Source: Chlorobiota bacterium (GTDB lineage: Bacteria > Bacteroidota > Ignavibacteria > OLB7). Taken from it: DNA of 36,204 nt. The notes under the pieces are model-generated. The model was given only the letters and a program-made list of their open reading frames with translations, did no database searches and was not told the DNA's origin. A program made the translations under genes and the position numbers. Of this stretch, positions 24,682 to 30,941 are shown piece after piece. The number at the start of each line of letters is the position of its first letter. The first letter of the stretch is position 1. Location: the NCBI GenBank assembly GCA_016788565.1, contig JAEUSP010000046.1, forward strand, positions 1 to 36,204, given 5' to 3'.

Positions 24682-26391
24682 TTAGGGCTGGCGACGTATC
24701 TGTGATTCCGGTGAAGCAGGTTGGGTTCCGTGGCTGGAATCCACCGTGGGATTTTTTGGTGGCTGGGACAGCAATGTGTCGGGGGGTGGGGGAAGAATAT
24801 CTTTCACCTCGGGGGTATCAATCGGCGGGGCAACGTCATCCCGCTTGATCCATTTTTGCGTTTGCCGAACAATCAGCCACTCGCCGCCGCGCCGTTGGAT
24901 TGTCAGCAGGTTGCTGGTTTGGCCCCGCAGAAGCGTTTTGTCTTCGCGAAGCCGTTCGTAGGTGATCCACCACTCGGTGGTGATGGTGGAGTCGTTGGCA
25001 GCTTGCGCGTTTTTCACTTCAAGCTCGAACACCGGGGTTTCGGTGATCCGTTCGTAGAAATCGCTCATGTCCCGCTCGATGGCTGCCCGTGTTGCGCGCT
25101 TCATCCGGAAGTATTCCACGTCGCGCTCGGCATACAGCGAAGCAAGCGCGCTGGAGTTGTTGCTGCGGGAAAACATCTGGTAATCGAGCGCGATTTTCCG
25201 CGACAGCTCGAACGCCCCAGTCGCGCTAAGCCCCACCTCACCCCCGGGCAATCCTTGCTGTTGCTGGTACCACTGCATCCCAAAATATCCCCCAACCCCC
25301 AACACAATGGCAGCAAGGACAATCCAAATCGGGGCGTTGCTTGGTTTGCGTTTGTCGGATGGAGTTGGTTGCTGTGGCTGCGCTGCGGATTCCGGTTGCG
25401 GCGGGAACTGCGGCGTGGCGGCGGGGGGCGAAAACTGCTGCGAGCTTTCTGCTGAACCAGCCACCACTGTTGGCGGAGCAATAACTGCCGGCGCAACCAC
25501 CGTTGCAGCGGGGTCGTGGAAGGGAGTGGGATTGTGGAAGGGGGTGGAATCGTTGGTGGTATCTATCATCTCCAGCGCGCTTAAAAATTCCCCCGCCGTC
25601 TGGAATCGTTCGTCGGGATTTTTTGCGGTGGCGCGGTGCAGCAGCCGCGTAACGGATGCTGGCAACGTCGGCTGGAAGGTGCGTGGATCGGGAAGCTGCG
25701 CGGTTAGCACCCCCTGGATAACCTCGGCATATCCAATGGGGGTTTCCTGGCTGCGTGCAAATGGCTTGCGTGCGGTCAGCAATTCAAACAGGGTGATGCC
25801 AAGTGAGTAGAGGTCGGTTCGGTGGTCAATGTGCGCGCCGCGTGCTTGTTCGGGGGACATGTATTCTGGAGTTCCCAGCCCTTTTTGGGTGCGGGTTTCC
25901 CCCTGCTGCCAAACGAATTTTGCGATGCCAAAATCGGCAAGCCGGACAACGTCGTCCCAGCCAACCAATAAGTTGGAAGGCTTGATATCACGGTGAATAA
26001 TCCCAAGCGAATGGAGGTGGGCCAACCCGGCCAATGCTTGGCGGATATACTCACTTGCTTTCTGGAACGGTAGCGGCCCCGATTCCTTGTAGATCACTTG
26101 GGCCAGGGAACGTCCGGCCACATACTCCATCACCACGTAGAACGTATCATGCTCGCGGAACCAATCCAGCATCCCCACAATGTTCTGATGCCCGGCCCCC
26201 TGCTGAACCTCCGGCTCGCGACGCAAGCGGCGTTCGTAGTCGGCATCCACATCCTCCATTCGGATTGCTTTCAAGGCCACAATCAGCCCATCGTCGGCAC
26301 GGCGCGCCCGATAGACTTGGCTCATCCCGCCCGAGCCAATCAGTTCCAGCAGTTCGTAGCCACCAACACGGCGCAGAGATTCGTTCGTCAT
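24682..26391 (-). CDS. Membrane Ser/Thr protein kinase with NTF2-like extracytoplasmic domain
   Basis: 569 aa from ATG 26391; an ATG seven codons upstream at 26412 is also possible. The N-terminal Hanks-type kinase domain (10-285) has GSGGMSQVY, the ATP lysine K41 (VALKAI), the catalytic loop HRDIKPSN (D135), DFG (D153) and an activation loop with GTPEYMSPEQ. A long Pro/Gln/Ala linker precedes the single transmembrane helix (PIWIVLAAIVLGVGGYFGM, about 355-375). The outer part has no PASTA repeats. Instead about 400-520 resembles a SnoaL/NTF2-like cone (SALASLYAERDVEYFRMKRATR ... DSTITTEWWITYERL ... EWLIVRQTQKWI). It heads the phosphatase-FHA-FHA-PBP operon and probably senses an envelope signal. 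Confidence 0.92.
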   Translation of the reverse strand: MTNESLRRVGGYELLELIGSGGMSQVYRARRADDGLIVALKAIRMEDVDADYERRLRREPEVQQGAGHQNIVGMLDWFREHDTFYVVMEYVAGRSLAQVIYKESGPLPFQKASEYIRQALAGLAHLHSLGIIHRDIKPSNLLVGWDDVVRLADFGIAKFVWQQGETRTQKGLGTPEYMSPEQARGAHIDHRTDLYSLGITLFELLTARKPFARSQETPIGYAEVIQGVLTAQLPDPRTFQPTLPASVTRLLHRATAKNPDERFQTAGEFLSALEMIDTTNDSTPFHNPTPFHDPAATVVAPAVIAPPTVVAGSAESSQQFSPPAATPQFPPQPESAAQPQQPTPSDKRKPSNAPIWIVLAAIVLGVGGYFGMQWYQQQQGLPGGEVGLSATGAFELSRKIALDYQMFSRSNNSSALASLYAERDVEYFRMKRATRAAIERDMSDFYERITETPVFELEVKNAQAANDSTITTEWWITYERLREDKTLLRGQTSNLLTIQRRGGEWLIVRQTQKWIKRDDVAPPIDTPEVKDILPPPPDTLLSQPPKNPTVDSSHGTQPASPESQIRRQP

Positions 26392-26486
26392 GGTTAGTTG
26401 TTTGTGGATCACGTATTGTGGATCAAAGTAGTTGGCTTATCTGCAGCTATTGAGCAACGTATGAATTGCACTACCGAACATCGTCC

Positions 26487-26520
26487 CCGCTCATGCTGAG
26501 CTCCGTCGAAGTATGAGCGG
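26487..26520. repeat. REP-like palindromic element, copy D
   Basis: CCGCTCAT (26487-26494) and ATGAGCGG (26513-26520) with the CTCCG-type centre of copies A and B but the flanks of copy C (CCGAACATCGTC / AGCCACCGAACC.AGAAGC). Confidence 0.85.
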
Positions 26521-26613
26521 AGCCACCGAACCGAGAAGCTGCCGATCTCCCACCAAATTTTTTTGCAAAAGACCTTATTGAAATTGCTCAATTTACGGGT
26601 GGGGAAGTGAGGC

Positions 26614-26655
26614 CCCACAAAAATACAAGGGGAACCGCTTTAGCGGTTCCCCTTG
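26614..26655 (-). terminator. Intrinsic terminator of pckA
   Basis: A 14-bp perfect stem CAAGGGGAACCGCT / AGCGGTTCCCCTTG (26626-26639 / 26642-26655) with a tiny loop. Read on the minus strand it is followed by TATTTTTGTGG. It lies about 39 bp beyond the pckA stop. Confidence 0.88.
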
Positions 26656-26693
26656 CTTGTTCTCGCATCTATCGTTCCCGTTACTCCGCCATG

Positions 26694-28307
26694 TTACTCC
26701 GCCATTTCGCGGACACGCGGTGCGGCGGCGCGAATTTCTTCAGCAGTCCCTTCCTCATACTTCTTGAAATTCTCGATGAACAATCCTGAGAGTTTGTAGG
26801 CTTGGTCGTCGTAGGCGTTCGGGTCTGCCCAGGTGTTGCGTGGGTTCAGCACTTCATCGGGTACGTTCGGAACGCTGGTCGGGACCATCAGGCCGAAGAT
26901 CGGGTCCTCGCGGTACTCAGTGTTATCAAGTTCGCCAGCAAGGGCGGCGTTCAGCATGGCGCGGGTGTAGGCGATTTTCATCCGGCTTCCAACGCCAGCG
27001 GGGCCGCCGGACCATCCGGTGTTTATCAACCAGCAGTTCACTCCATGCTCCTCAATCTTTTTCCCCAACAGCCCGGCATAGACCGACGGATGATGAACCA
27101 TGAACGGCGCGCCGAAGCAAGCGCTGAATGTTGGCTGCGGCTCGGTGACACCTTTCTCGGTTCCGGCAACCTTTGCGGTGTAGCCGCTGATGAACTGGTA
27201 CATCGCCTGTGGCGTGGTCAGTTTTGCAATCGGCGGAAGCACACCAAAAGCATCGGCGGTAAGCATGATGATATTTTTCGGGTGGCCGCCAACCGAGCCG
27301 GGGGCAATCCCCGGGATGAAATCCAGCGGATAAGCGGCGCGTGTGTTCTCGGTGTACTTGGCTTGGTCAAGATCTACTTCGCCGGTTTCGGGGTCCACCA
27401 CCACGTTCTCTAAAATTGTCCCGAACATCTTTGTTGTGGCGTAAATCTGCGGTTCGGCTTCGGCATTGAGTTTGATGACCTTCGCGTAGCATCCGCCTTC
27501 AAAATTGAACACGCCGTCGTCGGACCAGCCGTGTTCGTCGTCGCCAATCAGCGGGCGGGTTGGGTCGGCAGAGAGTGTGGTTTTGCCGGTTCCCGAAAGG
27601 CCGAACAGCACCGCAACGTCCCCCTGTGCCCCGATATTTGCCGAGCAGTGCATCGGCATAATGCCACGCAACGGAAGCAGGTAGTTCATCACCGTGAAGA
27701 TGGATTTTTTGATCTCGCCGGCGTAGGATGTTCCGCCAATCAGAATCAATTTTTGGCCCAAATCCAGCAGGACGAAAGTGCCGGAGCGGGTTCCATCAAC
27801 CTCGGGGTTTGCCTCCATCGCCGGGACGTGGACGATGGTGAAATCGGGGGCGAAACCGGCATCGCCACCCTGGGCGTTGCGAAGCGGAATAAACAAGGTT
27901 TGGGAGAAAAGATTCTGGTAGGCGTTGGTGTTGATAACGCGGACGTTCAGGCGGTAGCGGGGATCGGCACCAACGTGACAGTCGGCCACAAAAACATCTT
28001 TCCCGGCAAGGAACGCTTTCGCTTTTTCCAGCAATGCGTTGAACTTCTCCTGCGGAAACTCACGGTTCACCGTTCCCCACCACACATGATCCTGGCTTTC
28101 GGCCTCGCGGACAACGAACTTGTCCTGTACCGAGCGGCCAGTGTGCTGCCCGGTGAGCACGGCAAGCGCGCCGCCACGGGTAAGGTGCCCATCGCCCCGA
28201 AGGACCGACTCCTCCACCAACCGGGCGGTGGTTCCATTGTAGATAATCTCCCCTACGTTTGCGATACCGAACGCTTCCAATTGTTGCCTGATTGCGTCAT
28301 TGCTCAT
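26694..28307 (-). CDS. pckA: Phosphoenolpyruvate carboxykinase (ATP)
   Basis: 537 aa from ATG 28307, with GGAGAG 4-9 nt before it. Signature elements: RLVEESVLRGDGHLTRGGALAV near the start, GGTSYAGEIKKSIF, the MHCSANIG segment, the kinase-type P-loop GLSGTGKTTLSADP, DDEHGWSDDGVFNFEGGCYAK (metal site), and ARAAYPLDFIPGI-like sequence. This is the ATP-dependent form. It catalyses oxaloacetate + ATP to PEP + CO2 + ADP, the entry step of gluconeogenesis. Its own terminator follows. The in-frame ATG at 28406 would add 33 unlikely residues upstream of the ribosome-binding site. Confidence 0.97.
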   Translation of the reverse strand: MSNDAIRQQLEAFGIANVGEIIYNGTTARLVEESVLRGDGHLTRGGALAVLTGQHTGRSVQDKFVVREAESQDHVWWGTVNREFPQEKFNALLEKAKAFLAGKDVFVADCHVGADPRYRLNVRVINTNAYQNLFSQTLFIPLRNAQGGDAGFAPDFTIVHVPAMEANPEVDGTRSGTFVLLDLGQKLILIGGTSYAGEIKKSIFTVMNYLLPLRGIMPMHCSANIGAQGDVAVLFGLSGTGKTTLSADPTRPLIGDDEHGWSDDGVFNFEGGCYAKVIKLNAEAEPQIYATTKMFGTILENVVVDPETGEVDLDQAKYTENTRAAYPLDFIPGIAPGSVGGHPKNIIMLTADAFGVLPPIAKLTTPQAMYQFISGYTAKVAGTEKGVTEPQPTFSACFGAPFMVHHPSVYAGLLGKKIEEHGVNCWLINTGWSGGPAGVGSRMKIAYTRAMLNAALAGELDNTEYREDPIFGLMVPTSVPNVPDEVLNPRNTWADPNAYDDQAYKLSGLFIENFKKYEEGTAEEIRAAAPRVREMAE

Positions 28308-28476
28308 GAAGTTCTCTCCAGTAAGTAGGATATGTTGGACTGAGTTTGAAGTAGCAGAAAAAGCCAGAAGCTGCCACCGAATCGGGTGGAGTAGCTTCGC
28401 CGCCAAGCATTATCTGAGGGATAGAATGCGGATGCAAAGTTCGCACCCTGACGGCAAACCAAATGTAAGAGAAAAG

Positions 28477-29232
28477 GTAACTATTTAGGTGCCCCGAATT
28501 CAGATGAGTGAAAGATGGTTGGGTAAACTTCGTTAAGATTCTGCCAATGTCAAAGCAAAGAATGGAACTTCCAGAGACCATAGAAGGTTGCCACAAACTC
28601 TGATCAGAGAGTTGATGGCAATGATTGAAGGTTTACGAACCGAACTACAGAAGCTCCAGCATCAGCTCAACCAAAACAGCCGCAACAGCCACCGTCCACC
28701 CAGCAGCGACGGGCTGACAAAACCAGGGATTCCCAAACCACCATCCGGCAAAAAACAGGGTGGACAATTTGGTCATCGCGCATCGCGGCAATACGCTAAC
28801 AATGGTGGAGACACCCGATGAACGAGTGGAGATTCGTCCCGAAGTGTGCGAGCATTGCCAGAAGAAATTTACCGGCCGCGAGCACTATCACCTCAAAAGC
28901 CGCCGCCAAGTCTTCGATCTGCCGCCGATGACCTTGCAGGTGAAAGAATATGCGTCGTATGGATGCCGGTGCACGCGGTGTGGGAAAGAGAATCAGGGAG
29001 CGTATCCCAGAGGAGTGACCGCACCGGTACAATATGGCTCAGGAGTACGGTCGTTGGTGAAGGTAAAAGTAGCGGGATGCTTCCGAACGATTCTTGGAGC
29101 GGCGCAGTACGCACGAATCAACAGTTTTTTCTCAACCGTTCGGAAGCAGAAATTCAACCCCTTCACAGAATTATTGAAGGTTTTTAACGGTAGTATCCCC
29201 GATTATCGTTTGGGGAGCACCTAAATAGTTAC
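28477..29232 (+). mobile_element. Internally deleted IS66-type element (756 bp)
   Basis: The element is bounded by inverted repeats that match perfectly for 16 bp: GTAACTATTTAGGTGC (28477-28492) and its complement (29217-29232). The GTAA tip is the hallmark of IS66-family ends. Inside are the N-terminus and extreme C-terminus of an IS66-type TnpC, and no room for tnpA/tnpB, so it derives from a single-gene (ISBst12-like) member. The expected 8-bp target duplication is absent (GAGAAAAG versus GGGGCTTC). This suggests an old insertion with rearranged flanks or movement without duplication. Confidence 0.8.
28547..29224 (+). pseudogene. IS66 transposase remnant with two frameshifts and an internal deletion
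   Basis: Reading starts at ATG 28547 (MSKQRMELPETIEGCHKL) and leaves frame at a CT duplication (28598-28601). The second frame gives IRELMAMIEGLRTELQKL and the IS66 hallmark NSRNSHRPPSSDG. It is left again at a 7-bp tandem duplication CATCGCG (28774-28780 and 28781-28787). The third segment gives GNTLTMVETPDERVEIRPE and the zinc-finger cysteines CEHC ... CRCTRC. The DDE core is missing: after about 29080 the sequence jumps to the C-terminal piece ARINSFFSTVRKQKFNPF. The stop lies inside the right inverted repeat. The 2- and 7-bp insertions add to nine, so the frame is restored overall. Non-functional. Confidence 0.85.
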
Positions 29233-29470
29233 GGGGCTTCTTTGTTTATCTATGTTTAGTGTGCAAAAGCAGGGAGGAGAGGAAAGTAGAAAGTAGGAAA
29301 TAGAAGGAGGGGGGGGAGAGGCCACTGAATCCAGCACTCCGCTCATGCAGAATCCCATCGAAGTATGAATAGAGCCATCGGACGGCCGCCTGCCATTAGA
29401 TTACAAAAAATTAATGTGACCATTCAGAGCAAAGTGGTGTTATATCTAATAAGCACCCCAATAACTTTCC
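29233..29470. other. Spacer between IS66 remnant and sigma factor gene
   Basis: About 240 bp: a G-rich purine run (29297-29320), a decayed REP-like palindrome, and an AT-rich segment (29400-29470) that probably holds the promoter of the island operon. I cannot point to a convincing -10/-35 pair. Confidence 0.5.
29337..29374. repeat. REP-like palindromic element, copy E (decayed)
   Basis: The left arm CTCCGCTCAT is intact, the right arm is ATGAATAGAG instead of ATGAGCGGAG, and the centre is mutated. The order GCTCATGC..CCATCGAAGTATGA..AGAGCCA is recognisable. It marks the edge of the AT-rich island. Confidence 0.65.
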
Positions 29471-29501
<31 letters not shown>

Positions 29502-29505
29502 CCCC

Positions 29506-30027
29506 ATGGGTACTGCACCTCCTCCTCACAATGACGAGTTCCTTGAATTTATCGCACGCCAGATGCGTTCTATACATCATTGGTTAGGCCGATACCTGCC
29601 TGAGCCTGAAGATCGGAAGGATGTTCTTCAGAACACGCTCATAGCTGCATGGTTTGCCAGCAAGAATCTCACCCCAGATACTCCAATAGTGGCATGGCTG
29701 CACCAGATTGCTAAACACCAATTATCGAACTGGATGCGCAGAGAAAAACGCAAAGGGCCTCTGCATCCATCACGGGTGAAACTTGATGAAGAGTGTATAG
29801 CCGCGCTGCAGGAAGGTGAAGAATTTATAGAGGTAGTGAATATGGACTTGTCCAGGTTGCTCTCAATCTTGCCTCTTGAAACCCAGAAGCTGATTCTCCA
29901 AATTCATCTTGAAGGATACAGCTACGGAGAAATAGCAGAACAGCAAGGATGCACGGTTTCCTCAATAAAAATGAAGGTGCACCGGGGGATGGAGAAGATG
30001 AAGAAGGTGGCGAGGGGAGATATCTAA
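29506..30027 (+). CDS. ECF-type RNA polymerase sigma factor
   Basis: 173 aa. Region 2 spans about 8-85, with LGRYLPEPEDRKDVLQNTLIAAW (core binding) and TPIVAWLHQIAKHQLSNWMRREKR (-10 recognition). Region 4 spans about 113-168: LLSILPLETQKLILQIHLEGYSYGEIAEQQGCTVSSIKMKVHRGMEKM, a helix-turn-helix for the -35 element. No region 1.1 or 3, which is typical of ECF (group 4) sigma factors. No anti-sigma gene is adjacent. The two secreted small proteins and the CxxC protein follow in the same direction and are its likely targets or operon partners. A simple repeat precedes the start and no good Shine-Dalgarno sequence is visible. The gene is AT-richer than the chromosome around it. Confidence 0.9.
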   Translation: MGTAPPPHNDEFLEFIARQMRSIHHWLGRYLPEPEDRKDVLQNTLIAAWFASKNLTPDTPIVAWLHQIAKHQLSNWMRREKRKGPLHPSRVKLDEECIAALQEGEEFIEVVNMDLSRLLSILPLETQKLILQIHLEGYSYGEIAEQQGCTVSSIKMKVHRGMEKMKKVARGDI

Positions 30028-30100
30028 ATTGATAAGGAAAGCGTACGGGATACTATCCCTATGTCAAATAAATCAATCACAAAAACAAGAAGGAGCTAAG

Positions 30101-30493
30101 ATGAAAACACGCATCAGCATGGCGTCGATAGCTGTAATTCTGGCCATGGTAGCGCACTCGACCATGGTAACAGCAACAACACTAATCAAAATCTACAAAG
30201 AGGGTGAAGGTGAAAATGGGTACTATGACGTTCGCGAAATGCATTCAACAGATTATTCTGGAAATCAGCATCACACGTTAGAATGCTATCAGCCAGGTTC
30301 AAAAAAATGTAAATGGGAAAGCGCGCCGATAGGTAGATTGATTGAGTATGCAGAAAATCAGATACTCAATGGTTTTCTTGTCGGAACATATCAAGAGACA
30401 TTCAATTCTGTGTTGTACCGTGTCCAGTGGTCATCAGTCGGCAACAGAATCGAAATTCAAGAAACACAAGAGGATATCTCCTCAATAAACTAA
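30101..30493 (+). CDS. Small secreted protein, paralogue 1
   Basis: 130 aa from ATG 30101, with AAGGAG 5-11 nt before it. A signal peptide (MKTRISMASIAVILAMVAHSTMVTA) leaves a mature chain of about 105 residues that is hydrophilic and acidic. It has two cysteines, C62 and C70, in the pattern C-x2-PG-x3-C-x-W. Shared with the next gene are GY.DVRE.H, D..GN..H, the Cys pair, and GRLIEYA.DQI..G.L.G..Q. I know no family with this pattern; an oxidised Cys pair suggests an exported, disulfide-bonded small protein. The open frame reaches back to 30029 but the ribosome-binding site and signal peptide support 30101. Confidence 0.8.
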   Translation: MKTRISMASIAVILAMVAHSTMVTATTLIKIYKEGEGENGYYDVREMHSTDYSGNQHHTLECYQPGSKKCKWESAPIGRLIEYAENQILNGFLVGTYQETFNSVLYRVQWSSVGNRIEIQETQEDISSIN

Positions 30494-30522
30494 ATATCAC
30501 ACACGCTAAACAGGATAACGCC

Positions 30523-30924
30523 ATGAAAACGAAGTACCACAAATTAACCGCAACAGCTTTAATAGCCGCAGTTCTCTGCTTAATTATAAGTAGTGTTATG
30601 TATGCTAAAACAAAAGATATTTATATCAAGACGGATGAAGACCGAAGTGGATACAATGACGTGAGAGAAACGCATGACATTGACAACGGCAATGAATATC
30701 ATCAGCTATTTTGTAATGATCCAGGACTAAGCCTATGTCAATGGCAATATAATCCATGCGGAAGGTTGATTGAGTATGCAAAAGACCAAATTGAGATTGG
30801 CATTTTAAGTGGTCAGCATCAAATTCAGGAGAATTTTATCACCTATACAGTGACATGGGGTAATACTGAAAATGGAGATAGCTTCATTAAAGAAGTTCAA
30901 ACTATTAATGACCCATTAAATTAG
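30523..30924 (+). CDS. Small secreted protein, paralogue 2
   Basis: 133 aa from ATG 30523, 29 bp after paralogue 1. N-terminal signal sequence (MKTKYHKLTATALIAAVLCLIISSVMYA). The mature part aligns with paralogue 1 over its whole length, sharing GYNDVRETHDID..NEYH, the C64-x7-C72 pair with PG in the middle, and GRLIEYAKDQI..GILSGQHQ. It has an additional cysteine, C79 (NPCGR). About a third of positions are identical by eye, so this is an old tandem duplication rather than a recent one. Function unknown. Confidence 0.8.
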   Translation: MKTKYHKLTATALIAAVLCLIISSVMYAKTKDIYIKTDEDRSGYNDVRETHDIDNGNEYHQLFCNDPGLSLCQWQYNPCGRLIEYAKDQIEIGILSGQHQIQENFITYTVTWGNTENGDSFIKEVQTINDPLN

Positions 30925-30941
30925 TCTCCAAACTACAGCAA

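Larger units (their letters stand above)
26392..26693. other. Intergenic region between kinase operon and pckA
   Basis: 302 bp with one REP-like palindrome and the pckA terminator. No gene is visible. The kinase operon promoter should lie near 26400-26480 on the minus strand. Confidence 0.6.

Noticed and set aside
28297-28596. Minus-strand open frame upstream of pckA
   Set aside because: It runs across the IS66 left end and the pckA leader and shows no protein-like pattern.
28469-29240. 8-bp target duplication of the IS66 element
   Set aside because: The flanks GAGAAAAG and GGGGCTTC are different.
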